From: Streptomyces luteolifulvus
Lineage (GTDB): Bacteria; Actinomycetota; Actinomycetes; Streptomycetales; Streptomycetaceae
Length of the DNA stretch: 64,000 nucleotides
Assembly (NCBI RefSeq): GCF_008806595.1
Contig: NZ_VZRB01000003.1
Coordinates: 186,001-250,000 of the forward strand
Reading direction: 5' to 3'
Below are positions 26,332 to 36,862 of the stretch, one piece after another. The translations under genes were made by a program, and so were the position numbers. The notes beneath the pieces are model-generated. The model was not told the DNA's origin and made no database searches. It saw only the letters and a program-made list of their open reading frames with translations. The stretch's first letter is position 1; the number at the start of each line of letters is the position of its first letter.

Positions 26332-27414
26332 ATGACTCAGGGGGCCGGTCAGGGACCCGAAGTGGAGCGGACGGCGACGTTGCGCGACTTCCGGGTACCG
26401 GCATACGTCCACGAGGCCGGACCGCATCCCCCCGACGCGCACGCCGACGAGGCCGTCAGACCCGTAGAGGCGCCGGTGGACCATCCTGAGGGCTACACAC
26501 CCACGCAGCGCGATCTGCCCGTGATCAACCGTGGTGACACGCTTCAGGTGACGGTCGACCCGGCGTCCGTGCCGGCCCCGCAGTCCACCGCGGGCCCCGG
26601 CCCCCTGTACGTCGTCGGTGATGTACACGGCTACCTCGACGAACTGGTGGCCGCCCTTCAGGAGAAGGGCCTCATCGACTCCGAGGGGAACTGGTGCGCG
26701 GGCACGGCCAGGCTGTGGTTCCTCGGCGACTTCACCGATCGCGGACCCGACGGCATCGGCGTTATCGACCTCGTGATGCGGCTGTCCGCCGAGGCCGCCG
26801 CGGCCGGCGGCTACTGCAAGGCCCTGATGGGCAACCACGAACTGCTGCTGATCGGCGCCAAACGCTTCGGCGACACACCGGTCAACTCCGGCGCGGGGAC
26901 GGCCACCTTCCAGGCGGCCTGGCTGCTCAACGGCGGCCAGAAGACCGACATGGACCGGCTGCAGGACCACCATCTCCAGTGGATGGCCCGCCTCGACGCC
27001 GTCGAGGAGGTCGACGGACACCTGCTCGTCCACTCGGACACCACCGCCTACCTCGACTACGGCGACTCGATCGAAGCGGTCAACGACACGGTCCGCGAGA
27101 CCCTCACACGCAATGACGCGGACGAGGTGTGGGACCTGTTCCGCAAGTTCACCAAGCGTTTCTCGTTCCGCGACGAGGGCGGAGCCGACGCCGTGCGCTC
27201 CCTGCTGGATACGTACGGCGGCACCCGCATCGTTCACGGCCACAGCCCCATTCCGTACCTGCTCGGCGAAGTCGGCTCCGAGGAGGGCGAGGACAGCGGC
27301 GACCCCGTCGTCGAAGGACCGCACGTCTACGCCGACGGACTCGCCATCGCGATGGACGGCGGGGTGACCATGGCCGGAAAGCTGCTGGTCCAGCAACTTC
27401 CGCTGGACATCTGA
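26332..27414 (+). CDS. calcineurin-like (PPP family) metallophosphatase
   Basis: The 360-residue cytoplasmic protein has the full PPP metal signature: GDVHGYLDEL (about residue 98), GDFTDRGPDG (about 132), GNHELLL (about 167) and the late His motif HGHSPIPYL (about 305). About 90 N-terminal residues are proline/acidic and probably disordered. Members dephosphorylate serine/threonine proteins or hydrolyse diadenosine tetraphosphate. The protein cannot be placed in either group from sequence alone. The ATG start has GGAGGGG 5 nt upstream. Confidence 0.88.
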   Translation: MTQGAGQGPEVERTATLRDFRVPAYVHEAGPHPPDAHADEAVRPVEAPVDHPEGYTPTQRDLPVINRGDTLQVTVDPASVPAPQSTAGPGPLYVVGDVHGYLDELVAALQEKGLIDSEGNWCAGTARLWFLGDFTDRGPDGIGVIDLVMRLSAEAAAAGGYCKALMGNHELLLIGAKRFGDTPVNSGAGTATFQAAWLLNGGQKTDMDRLQDHHLQWMARLDAVEEVDGHLLVHSDTTAYLDYGDSIEAVNDTVRETLTRNDADEVWDLFRKFTKRFSFRDEGGADAVRSLLDTYGGTRIVHGHSPIPYLLGEVGSEEGEDSGDPVVEGPHVYADGLAIAMDGGVTMAGKLLVQQLPLDI

Positions 27415-27613
27415 ACGTTCACGGGGCAGGCATCCCCACAGGGCGGACTCATGGGCGACGGGCCGGACCGGGGCCAATTTCTGCAAACCCCCTGTCACCG
27501 CGTGCCGTCGCCGCTCTACCATCGCCTTATCCGTAGCAGGCTCCCCTCCGTTTCTGCCCGACGGCTCGTCGCCATGCCGAGTCCCAAGCCCTACGGAGCA
27601 TCGGGGGATGCAC

Positions 27614-28483
27614 ATGAACAGCGTTCCGCAGCACCTGCTGAACGAGGACCGCCAGGAATACGAGCGGATCCTCGATGAGGCGCTGCGCTCCGCACCACAC
27701 CGCCCGGAACTTGCCGCTGTCGGACAGCGGCTCAACCCCGAACAGCTGCGCACCATGGCGCTCAACGCCACCGCACTCATCACGGCGGCCGCGGCGACCG
27801 AGTACCAGCACTACGTGAAGGTCCGCGAGGAACTGCGCCAGCCGGCGCCGTCCACCCCGTCGTCGTCCGTCCGCGAAACCGGCTCCGTGGAGCCGGGCGC
27901 GGGCACGATGGGGCTCGCCACCACCATGGGGGAGGTCGCCGAGACCGCCGGCGCCGGCGCGGGCGCCGTCGCCGTCGTCGCGGTGCTGGCCCCCGTCCTC
28001 GCCGGAACCGCCGCGGCGATATTCCTGCTCGTCGGCTACGTCCTGAGGATGCTCGACCCCGAGCAGGCGTTCGCCCGGACCATGCTCACCACCGGCTGGG
28101 TGTTCGGCGCCGTGACCGCGGCCGCGATCCTCGTCGCCGCCGTCGGACTGCTGCTCACGGCCCTGCGCAACCGGCCCTCGCTCGCCACCGGACCGTACGG
28201 CGAGATGAGCGAGGAGGTCGCCCGGGCCAGGGAAGTCTGGCGCGAAGCCCTGCTGGAGCGCGGCATCCTGCCCTTCCTGCGCGAAGCACTGGCCGATCCC
28301 GGCACCGCCGCGCTGCGCCGCACGGCACCGCCGGCCCCGACCAGCCGCATCCCGCACCTCGGCTACGACCGCCCGGGCTTCACCAGCCCCGACGACGGTC
28401 CGGCCCCGGGCCCGCGTCCGAGCTTCACGAGCCCGGACTACACCAGCCCGGACTTCGGAGGGCCGGAACACCAGCCGGAGTAA
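27614..28483 (+). CDS. membrane protein with two central spans and FTSPD-repeat tail
   Basis: The 289-residue protein has an N-terminal ~75 residues that are soluble and helical (DRQEYERILDEAL; NPEQLRTMALNATALITAAAATEYQHY). Two long hydrophobic Ala/Gly/Val spans follow (about residues 110-145 and 160-185), then a cytoplasmic helix (MSEEVARAREVWREALLERG) and a proline-rich tail with repeats of FTSPD/YTSPDF. I do not recognise a named function. The second of two nearby ATGs (27614) has GGGGG at the right distance. It ends 5 bp before a strong bidirectional hairpin. Confidence 0.75.
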   Translation: MNSVPQHLLNEDRQEYERILDEALRSAPHRPELAAVGQRLNPEQLRTMALNATALITAAAATEYQHYVKVREELRQPAPSTPSSSVRETGSVEPGAGTMGLATTMGEVAETAGAGAGAVAVVAVLAPVLAGTAAAIFLLVGYVLRMLDPEQAFARTMLTTGWVFGAVTAAAILVAAVGLLLTALRNRPSLATGPYGEMSEEVARAREVWREALLERGILPFLREALADPGTAALRRTAPPAPTSRIPHLGYDRPGFTSPDDGPAPGPRPSFTSPDYTSPDFGGPEHQPE

Positions 28484-28487
28484 CCCC

Positions 28488-28520
28488 TCGGCTTGCGCCC
28501 CCACGGGGTGCGCAAGCCGA
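28488..28520. terminator. bidirectional hairpin between converging genes
   Basis: Perfect 11-bp arms TCGGCTTGCGC and GCGCAAGCCGA enclose an 11-nt loop that can itself pair (CCCC/GGGG). It lies 5 bp after one stop and 37 bp before the thiC stop on the other strand, so it can end both transcripts. Confidence 0.8.
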
Positions 28521-28556
28521 ACACCCGGCCACCGGCCCGGCCCCACCGACTCGGGG

Positions 28557-30475
<1,919 letters not shown>

Positions 30476-30495
30476 GCGTGTGCAAAGGTGACCCC

Positions 30496-30501
30496 ACGCT
30501 A
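30496..30501 (-). promoter_or_regulatory. candidate thiC promoter
   Basis: On the minus strand TAGCGT (-10) is preceded by TTCACC (30518-30523) with a 16-bp spacer. Transcription would begin about 15 bp before the riboswitch. Confidence 0.5.
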
Positions 30502-30558
30502 GCGTCCTTTGTGGCGCGGTGAACAGTGGGCCCTTGACGTTCTTGCGATGATCGGGCG

Positions 30559-32100
30559 GTGACCACGACGCATCAGCCCCCGTACCCACCGCCCGAGCGG
30601 CCCCGCAGGCCCGGGGCGGGCAACGGCAACGGCTTCGGAGACGGCAGTGGTTTTGACTCCGGGCACGGCTTCGACGACGGGCACGGTGCCGGCGGCCGTG
30701 GCCTTGGTCCTGGCCATGGGCAGGGGCAGGGGCAGGGGCACAGTGCTGACAGGCGTGAGCCTGACCACCGGCCCGGTAATGTGCACGGCCACGGACAGGG
30801 ATCGGGTGGCGGCCACGGCCACAGCCACGGACCGGCCGCGCCGGTCTCCAGGCACCTGCGCAAGATCATCGCCGCGATCCTCATTCCGTTCGCCGCGGCG
30901 GTGGTGGTCGGCCTCGTGGTGATGTGGCCCGGCGGTGCCCCGGCGCACGAGCGCACCGGTGTCGGCTTCGACCGGCAGACCCAGCAGGCCACGGTCACCG
31001 AGGTGGTGAGCGTCAGCTGCAAGTCGGTGAACGCCTTCGGGGGCACGCCGACCGGCGACACGTCCACCGCCGAGGGTTCGTCCGCACAACAGCAGGCGAA
31101 CGGCACCTGCAAGAAGGCCACGATCCGGGTCGACACGGGCAAGGACAAGGGCCGTACGTTCACGGAGATCGTCCAGCCCGACCAGTCACGGCAGTTGGAC
31201 GAGGGCGAGAAGGTCGTGGTCGCCTACGAGCCCTCCGCGCCCAAGGAGCTGCAGTACTCGGTCACCGATGTGAACCGCCGGATTCCGATGACCGTGCTCG
31301 TCGGCATCTTCGCGCTCGCCGTCGTGGTGGTGGGCCGGATGCGCGGCGTCATGGCGCTGGTGGCGCTGGCGATCAGCTTCCTGGTGCTGAACTTCTTCAT
31401 CCTGCCCGCGATCCTGGAGGGCTCCAATCCGCTGGTCGTGGCCGTGGTGGGGTCGAGCGCCATCATGCTGATCGCGCTCTACATGTGTCACGGTCTGTCG
31501 GCCCGTACGTCGGTTGCGGTGCTCGGCACGCTCATCTCACTGGTACTGATCGGCATTCTGGGCTCGGTGTTCATCGGGTGGGCCGCGCTGACCGGCAACA
31601 CCGAGGACAACACCGGGCTGATCCACGGCCTGTATCCGTCGATCGACATGAGCGGTCTGCTGCTCGCCGGCATCATCATCGGTTCGCTCGGTGTCCTCGA
31701 CGATGTGACGGTCACGCAGACGTCCGCGGTCTGGGAGCTGCACGAGGCCAATCCGACGATGGGGCGGCGCGGGCTGTACCGCGCGGGCATCCGCATCGGC
31801 CGCGACCACATCGCGTCCGTCGTCAACACGCTCGTCCTCGCCTACGCGGGCGCCGCGCTGCCGCTGCTGCTGCTCTTCTCCATCGCCCAGAGCAGCGTGG
31901 GGTCCGTCGCCAACAGCGAGCTCGTCGCGGAGGAGATCGTGCGCACGCTGGTCGGTTCGATCGGCCTGGTCGCCTCGGTGCCGGTCACGACGCTGCTCGC
32001 GGCCGTGATGGTCTCGGCCGACCGTCCGGGCCAGGTGACGGTGGCGGCCGAACTCCACCCGGCGCCGGCGCGGGGCAGGGGGCGGCGGCGCAAGCGGTGA
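30559..32100 (+). CDS. YibE/F-family multi-spanning membrane protein
   Basis: The 513-residue protein has an unusual N-terminal ~95 residues made of Gly/His/Gln-rich repeats (GHGQGQGQGH type), probably disordered and possibly metal-binding. A membrane span follows (~100-120), then an extracytoplasmic domain with a cysteine pair (SVSCKSVNAFGG and NGTCKKATIRVD), then at least seven spans. The DDVTVTQTSAVWELHEANP motif in the late loop is characteristic of YibE/F. The family's function is not established; some Gram-positive relatives are linked to export or stress. The GTG start is used; no good ribosome-binding site is seen, so a leaderless message is possible. Confidence 0.82.
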   Translation: MTTTHQPPYPPPERPRRPGAGNGNGFGDGSGFDSGHGFDDGHGAGGRGLGPGHGQGQGQGHSADRREPDHRPGNVHGHGQGSGGGHGHSHGPAAPVSRHLRKIIAAILIPFAAAVVVGLVVMWPGGAPAHERTGVGFDRQTQQATVTEVVSVSCKSVNAFGGTPTGDTSTAEGSSAQQQANGTCKKATIRVDTGKDKGRTFTEIVQPDQSRQLDEGEKVVVAYEPSAPKELQYSVTDVNRRIPMTVLVGIFALAVVVVGRMRGVMALVALAISFLVLNFFILPAILEGSNPLVVAVVGSSAIMLIALYMCHGLSARTSVAVLGTLISLVLIGILGSVFIGWAALTGNTEDNTGLIHGLYPSIDMSGLLLAGIIIGSLGVLDDVTVTQTSAVWELHEANPTMGRRGLYRAGIRIGRDHIASVVNTLVLAYAGAALPLLLLFSIAQSSVGSVANSELVAEEIVRTLVGSIGLVASVPVTTLLAAVMVSADRPGQVTVAAELHPAPARGRGRRRKR

Positions 32101-32114
32101 GGCGCCGACCGCTT
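32092..32114 (+). terminator. weak hairpin at the end of the YibE/F gene
   Basis: Arms AAGCGGT and ACCGCTT (7 bp) with a 9-nt loop span the stop codon. No T-run follows. It may slow or end transcription toward the converging ssgA gene. Confidence 0.35.
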
Positions 32115-32197
32115 TGGCCGCCCCCTGACGCAGAAGCGTTACTGCTCAACCCCCGTACCGAGGACAGGCCTGCCGCCGCCCGCCCGGCCGTGAGATC

Positions 32198-32605
32198 TCA
32201 GCCCGCGCTCTGCTCCTCCGCCAGGATGCGGTCCAGCGCCTCGTCGAGGTGGGCGTCGAAGTCGCCGAGCGCCCCTTCCTGGCCCAGCGGCACCAGCTTG
32301 TCGGTGCGGTCCAGGAAGGCGATGAGCGGGGCGGTCGACGAGCGGAACAGCGCGTGGTCGCCGCCGACCTGAAGCCGGATCAGAACGTCGCTCAGCGACT
32401 CGGGATCCGCGGGCGAGACGCGCACATCCCCCTCCCCGCACGGCCGGCCCACTCCGTCGATCAGCAGTTCACGCCCGAAGGCCCAGGTCACCGGGGCGTC
32501 GCCGGGCAAATGGAAGGTCAGCCGGACGGCATAGGGATCGCACGTCTCGTAGCGCAGTTCCACCGGGATGCGGAAGGAGAGCTCCTCGGACACGAGAAAG
32601 CTCAT
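32198..32605 (-). CDS. ssgA: SsgA, sporulation-specific cell division activator
   Basis: The 135-residue protein begins MSFLVSEELSFRIPVELRYE and contains the family core PYAVRLTFHLPGDAPVTW (within residues 25-42) and the C-terminal FLDRTDKLVPLGQE. SsgA-like proteins are unique to morphologically complex actinomycetes. SsgA with SsgB marks future septum sites and recruits FtsZ in aerial hyphae. Two adjacent ATGs exist; the second, after AGAGG, is chosen. Next to it is the IclR gene ssgR, its activator in S. coelicolor, which confirms identity. Confidence 0.94.
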   Translation of the reverse strand: MSFLVSEELSFRIPVELRYETCDPYAVRLTFHLPGDAPVTWAFGRELLIDGVGRPCGEGDVRVSPADPESLSDVLIRLQVGGDHALFRSSTAPLIAFLDRTDKLVPLGQEGALGDFDAHLDEALDRILAEEQSAG

Positions 32606-32733
32606 CATGACCTCTGCCTGTACGGACTCGCGCATCGCCTACCCCGTCATTTGCCGTCGACTGGCCGGGAATGAATCTCTGACACTGAGGGCATCTTGCT
32701 GAACGTACACGGCAGATCACAAGGAGTGAGTTT

Positions 32734-33660
32734 TCAGATACTGATAGAGATCGCGAGCGACCCGAGAAAACAGCTGATCTCGTGCTGCAACTGCTGTGCC
32801 GCGGGGAGCAGTTGGTCGGCCTGGTGAGCAGGCAGGGAGATGGCGATCGTGGCCGCCGTGGTACCCACCGTGACCGGGATCGCCGCACACACCGTCCCCA
32901 GCGCGTACTCCTGACGCTCGGTCACCGGTTCCATGCGCCGCACCCGCTCCAGGCGCCGGAGCAGGGTGTGGTCGTCACGCACCGTGTACGGGGTGAGCGA
33001 GCGCACCGGGTGGCGATCGAGGTGATCGCGGCGAGCGTCCTCGTCCAACTGGGCGAGCAGGCACTGACCGACGGCGTGTGCGTGTCCGGTCTCGCGGAAG
33101 TCGGCCCATTCCTCGACGGCCGGACTGCCCGGGGAGTCCGAGACACACATGACCTCGATCTCACCGTCGCGGTACATCGCGTAGTAGACGGGTACGCCGA
33201 TCGCCTCGCGCCACTGCGCGAGGACGTCGGCCACCGTGCTGCGACGTTTCTGCTGGGCTCCGCTGCTGCCCAGACGCTCCGCCGCCTCACCGAGGAAGAA
33301 CAGGCCCTTGTCACGGCGCAGATAGCCCTCGTGCACAAGGGTGCGCAGCAGGTGGTACGCCGTGGGGAGGGCCAGGCCCGTCTCACGGGCCAGTTGCTTG
33401 GCGGGGGCTCCGTGCTGGTGCTCGGCGACGCGTTCCAGCAGACGCATCGCCCGCTGCACGGAGCCGATGAGGGTGGCCGAGTTCGGTTGCCCGGGTGATG
33501 GGGCCGGATGCCGCTGGACCGGAGGTGCCGGCGGGTGCGGCCGCGCCGGGGGCGCGGGCTGCTCGGGCGGCCGGAGGCGGGTCCCCGGGGAGGGGACGGC
33601 GGACCGGGTGGTTGCTGGGCGTGCCTGGGTTTCCGTGGGTGCGGTGTCAACCGTGGCCAA
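32734..33660 (-). CDS. ssgR: SsgR, IclR-family activator of ssgA
   Basis: The 308-residue open frame contains an IclR regulator. The winged helix-turn-helix is at about residues 65-130 (SVQRAMRLLERVAEHQHG; ARETGLALPTAYHLLRTL), and the effector domain at about 145-300 (VPVYYAMYRDGEIEVMCV; AHAVGQCLLAQL). The first ~60 residues are Pro/Arg-rich and low complexity. The real start may be later, since S. coelicolor SsgR is about 240 residues by memory. It lies 128 bp upstream of ssgA on the same strand. In S. coelicolor SsgR switches on ssgA at the onset of sporulation. Confidence 0.88.
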   Translation of the reverse strand: MATVDTAPTETQARPATTRSAVPSPGTRLRPPEQPAPPARPHPPAPPVQRHPAPSPGQPNSATLIGSVQRAMRLLERVAEHQHGAPAKQLARETGLALPTAYHLLRTLVHEGYLRRDKGLFFLGEAAERLGSSGAQQKRRSTVADVLAQWREAIGVPVYYAMYRDGEIEVMCVSDSPGSPAVEEWADFRETGHAHAVGQCLLAQLDEDARRDHLDRHPVRSLTPYTVRDDHTLLRRLERVRRMEPVTERQEYALGTVCAAIPVTVGTTAATIAISLPAHQADQLLPAAQQLQHEISCFLGSLAISISI

Positions 33661-33857
33661 GGGTCACTCCGAAACGCGAGGGGGCTGCCCGTGCGGGGGA
33701 ACACGGGAGGGGTGTTGCGCCGCCCGCGGGGGTCGTCCCCGCGTCGAGTTCCGGACTCTAATCCCGCTCCACCGCTGGCAGACGGCCTGTCCGGGAAACT
33801 TCCCCCGCCCGAGGGAACCGGTGATTCCTGTTACCGGTCACCGGTCGCCCCAGGTGC

Positions 33858-34070
33858 TCACCAGTCGCTGCGCGACGAGGAGCTCGACGTGAACTTCCGT
33901 ACCACGTAGACCAGTCCGGCGACCAGCGCGACGAAGATCAGCGCTTTGAAGAGCAGGCCGATGACGAAGCCGACGACGCTGGCTATCAGCCCACCGAACA
34001 CGACCAGGGCGATGACCGGCACCGCCACCCACTTCACCCACCAGGGCAGTCCCGCGAAGATCTCCTTCAT
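33858..34070 (-). CDS. small membrane protein (DUF5326-like)
   Basis: The 70-residue protein begins MKEIFAGLPWWVKWVAVPV and has two hydrophobic spans (about residues 14-35 and 40-58) ending in a Ser-rich basic tail. This small protein is conserved next to ssgR in streptomycetes. Function is unknown. The ATG has GAGGGCA upstream. The 197-bp gap to ssgR (33661-33857) has an AT-richer patch but no clear promoter. The 158-bp gap on its other side (34071-34228) holds nothing recognised. Confidence 0.75.
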   Translation of the reverse strand: MKEIFAGLPWWVKWVAVPVIALVVFGGLIASVVGFVIGLLFKALIFVALVAGLVYVVRKFTSSSSSRSDW

Positions 34071-34228
34071 TGCCCTCGTCCTTACCTCTCCGCCCGTCGC
34101 AGTGCCGGGTTCGCTCGGTCCTGATTGATGTCCTGCACTCGATGCTAGGGCGGCGAGGGGGCCCGGCGGGGGCTTCGCAGCCCTTGTCCTCCCCTGACCG
34201 AACCCCTAGGGAACCCTGAGGCGGCGCA

Positions 34229-34546
34229 TCAGCTCTCGGGGGGAGAGAACATCACCAGGACCCTCAGGTCCTCGCTGATGTGGTGGAACTTGTGGGCGAC
34301 GCCTGCCGGTACGTACACCACGCTGCCGCGTGCCACCTGGGTGGTCTCCGGACCGACGGTGATCGCCGCACGGCCGCTGACGACGAAGTACACCTCGTCC
34401 TGGTTGTGCGGCTGCTGCGGGTCGTGCTCACCCGCGTTGAGTGCGTACAGGCCGACGGACATGTTCCGCTCCCGCAGGAACTGCAGGTAGGCGCCCTCGT
34501 TCGCGGCGCGCTCCGCCTCCAGCTCGTCCAACCGGAATGCCTTCAT
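34229..34546 (-). CDS. small cupin-domain protein
   Basis: The 105-residue single-domain cupin starts at MKAFRLDELEAERAANEG. The metal-binding motif 1 is recognisable as HDPQQPHNQDEVYFVVSGRA (residues ~41-60), with motif 2 PAGVAHKFHHI (~80-90). The His/Gln/Glu set suggests a bound metal. Cupins of this size may be sugar isomerases, dioxygenases or storage proteins; the substrate is unknown. It is divergent from the 34605 gene with 58 bp between the starts, so their promoters overlap. Confidence 0.82.
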   Translation of the reverse strand: MKAFRLDELEAERAANEGAYLQFLRERNMSVGLYALNAGEHDPQQPHNQDEVYFVVSGRAAITVGPETTQVARGSVVYVPAGVAHKFHHISEDLRVLVMFSPPES

Positions 34547-34604
34547 CGACTTCGTCCGCCCTCGCCCATACTCGTAACCGATCTCTTCTGCCACGATCAG
34601 ACAC

Positions 34605-34982
34605 ATGAAGAATTTTGTAGTCAAGACGCTCGCCAACGCGGGCGCCCTCGCGGTCGCCGTATGGCTGCTCGACAAGATCACCCTGACCGGTGACAGCACG
34701 GGCAACAAGGTGGGCACGCTGATACTCGTCGCGCTGCTCTTCGGCCTGGTGAACTTCTTCGTCAAGCCGATCGTGAAGGTGCTGACCTTCCCGTTGTTCA
34801 TCCTCACGCTCGGCCTGATCACCCTGGTGGTCAACGCGTTGATGCTGCTGCTCACCTCGTGGCTCGCCGACGAGTTCGACCTGAGCTTCCATGTCGAGGG
34901 CTTCTGGACCGCCGTGGTCGGCGGCCTGATCATCTCGGTCGTCTCCTGGGCGCTCAACGTCGTCCTGCCCGACGGGGACTGA
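34605..34982 (+). CDS. phage-holin-IV-like (DUF360) membrane protein
   Basis: The 125-residue protein has four hydrophobic spans: NAGALAVAVWLL, GTLILVALLFGLVNFFV, FPLFILTLGLITLVVNALML and a C-terminal span ending WALNVVLPDGD. The pattern PIVKVLTFPL in the cytoplasmic turn is typical of this family (YvlD-like), whose role is not established. CACGAT lies 7 nt before the ATG, suggesting a leaderless message. It is followed after 8 bp by ptpA and then a cystathionine synthase-like gene, forming an operon. Confidence 0.82.
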   Translation: MKNFVVKTLANAGALAVAVWLLDKITLTGDSTGNKVGTLILVALLFGLVNFFVKPIVKVLTFPLFILTLGLITLVVNALMLLLTSWLADEFDLSFHVEGFWTAVVGGLIISVVSWALNVVLPDGD

Positions 34983-34990
34983 GCAACGCC

Positions 34991-35482
34991 ATGACCTACC
35001 GCGTCTGCTTCGTCTGCACCGGCAACATCTGCCGCTCTCCGATGGCCGAGTCCGTCTTCCGCGCCCGCGTCCGGGAGGCCGGACTGGACGAGCTGGTCGA
35101 GGTCGACAGCGCGGGTACGGGCGGCTGGCACGAGGGCGACGGCGCCGACCCGCGCACCGTCGCGGTCCTCGAGGACAACGGTTACGACAGCGCCCACACG
35201 GCCCGGCAGTTCCAGGCGTCCTGGTTCTCCCGCCTCGACCTCGTCGTCGCCCTCGACGCCGGCCACGTCAAGGCGCTGCGCCGCCTCGCGCCCGGCGGAG
35301 ACGACGCGGACAAGATCCGGCTGCTTCGCTCCTACGACTCCGCCGCCGGCGACGATCTCGACGTGCCGGACCCGTACTACGGGGGCATGGACGGCTTCGA
35401 GGAGTGCCTTGAGATGGTGGAGGCGGCGAGCGAGGGGCTGCTCGCCGCGGTACGTGAACACGTGGAGGGACGAGTGGCATGA
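34991..35482 (+). CDS. ptpA: low-molecular-weight protein tyrosine phosphatase
   Basis: The 163-residue cytoplasmic enzyme has the P-loop CTGNICRS (CX5R, residues 8-15) with the nucleophilic Cys8 and phosphate-binding Arg14, plus the general-acid motif DPYYGG near residue 123. Position and sequence fit PtpA of S. coelicolor (SCO3921), which affects secondary metabolism. The ATG start gives the invariant short N-terminus; upstream frame is only the alternative frame of the preceding gene. It overlaps the next gene by 4 nt (ATGA). Confidence 0.93.
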   Translation: MTYRVCFVCTGNICRSPMAESVFRARVREAGLDELVEVDSAGTGGWHEGDGADPRTVAVLEDNGYDSAHTARQFQASWFSRLDLVVALDAGHVKALRRLAPGGDDADKIRLLRSYDSAAGDDLDVPDPYYGGMDGFEECLEMVEAASEGLLAAVREHVEGRVA

Positions 35483-36633
35483 GCGGTACGGATACGCCGG
35501 GGCGGTGCGCCGGCGGCGGCGACGGCACGCGTGCGGTACGGGCCGGGCTGCCCGAGCCGGTCAAGCACGAACCGACCCTGCCCGGGCCGGTGTTCGCCGC
35601 CCACTTCCATCTGCCGGGCGACCCTACAGGCCCGTACACCTACGGCCGTGACGAGAACCCGACCTGGACCCTGCTGGAGCGCGCCGTCGGCGAGCTGGAG
35701 GCTCCCGGGCAGGACGGCACCGAGACCCTCGTGTTCGCCTCGGGCATGGCCGCGATCTCGTCGGTGCTCTTCTCGCAGCTGCGTGCCGGGGACACGGTCG
35801 TCCTGCCCAGCGACGGCTACCAGGTGCTGCCCCTGGTACGCGCCCAGCTGGAGGCGTACGGCATCGAGGTGCGCACCGCGCCGACCGGCGGCAACGCCCA
35901 GCTGGGCGTCCTCGACGGCGCGAAGCTGCTGTGGATCGAGAGCCCGTCGAATCCCGGCCTGGACGTGTGCGACATCCGCGGGCTCGTGGAGGCGGCACAC
36001 ACGCGTGGTGCGCTGGTGGCCGTCGACAACACCCTCGCGACCCCGCTCGGGCAGCGTCCGCTGGAGCTCGGCGCCGACTTCTCCGTGGCCAGCGGTACCA
36101 AGCAGCTCACCGGGCACGGCGACCTCCTCCTGGGATACGTGACCGGCCGCGACGCCGCGACCATGACCGCCGTACGACGCTGGCGGAAGATCGTCGGGGC
36201 CATTCCGGGGCCCATGGAGGCATGGCTCGCACACCGGTCGATCTCCACGCTCCACCTCCGCGTCGACCGGCAGAACGCGAGTGCCCTCGCCCTCGCCGAG
36301 GCCCTGCGGGAGCGGCCCGAGGTCACCGGGCTGCGGTATCCGGGGCTGCCCGACGATCCCTCGCACAAGATCGCCTCACAGCAGATGCGCCGCTTTGGGT
36401 GCGTGGTGTCCTTCACGCTGCCCACGCGCGCGCGTGCCGACCGTTTCCTCGACGCGCTGCGGCTCGTGGACGACGCCACCAGCTTCGGAGGAGTGCGCTC
36501 CACGGCCGAACGCCGTGGCCGCTGGGGCGGAGACGCGGTGCCGGAGGGTTTCGTCCGGCTCTCGGTCGGTGCCGAGGACCCCGAGGACCTGGTGGCCGAT
36601 GTGCTGCGTGCGCTGGAGGAGTCGGCGGACTGA
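35479..36633 (+). CDS. cystathionine gamma-synthase/lyase-like PLP enzyme
   Basis: The 384-residue trans-sulfuration enzyme has PYTYGRDENPTWTLLE near residue 50, ETLVFASGMAAIS near 85, AVDNTLATPLGQRPLELGAD near 180 (as two blocks) and the PLP lysine in SGTKQLTGHGD near 207. The usual S-x-TK-Y/F-x-G-H is SGTKQLTGH. It acts on cystathionine, homoserine esters or methionine; the exact reaction is not decidable here. It starts with an ATG overlapping the ptpA stop. There is an unusual 20-residue Gly/Arg-rich N-terminal extension before the conserved core. Confidence 0.9.
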   Translation: MSGTDTPGRCAGGGDGTRAVRAGLPEPVKHEPTLPGPVFAAHFHLPGDPTGPYTYGRDENPTWTLLERAVGELEAPGQDGTETLVFASGMAAISSVLFSQLRAGDTVVLPSDGYQVLPLVRAQLEAYGIEVRTAPTGGNAQLGVLDGAKLLWIESPSNPGLDVCDIRGLVEAAHTRGALVAVDNTLATPLGQRPLELGADFSVASGTKQLTGHGDLLLGYVTGRDAATMTAVRRWRKIVGAIPGPMEAWLAHRSISTLHLRVDRQNASALALAEALRERPEVTGLRYPGLPDDPSHKIASQQMRRFGCVVSFTLPTRARADRFLDALRLVDDATSFGGVRSTAERRGRWGGDAVPEGFVRLSVGAEDPEDLVADVLRALEESAD

Positions 36634-36791
36634 CCGCTGTGCGCAGGGCCGGTCGGTCTCCGGCTACGCACAACGGACGGTCCGAACCTCCCCCCTCGTG
36701 GCTCGGACCGCCCCGGTTCTGCGCGCGAAGAACCGCGCGAACAAGGCTAGTTGACTCTGTGTCAGTGTCCAATCACAGTAGCGACAGAGGC

Positions 36792-36809
36792 CTATCGACT
36801 TATTTATAG
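36792..36809. promoter_or_regulatory. AT-rich dyad upstream of the LysR gene
   Basis: CTATCGACTTATTTATAG has dyad ends CTAT/ATAG in an AT-rich patch that stands out from the surrounding GC-rich DNA. It starts 71 bp before the LysR gene. LysR proteins bind T-N11-A dyads near their own promoter, so this may be its operator. No other regulated gene diverges from it. Confidence 0.4.
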
Positions 36810-36862
36810 TTGAGCGCGGGCCGGGGGGCCGGGGAGAAGGGCAGGCAAGGGGAGGGCGTGCG

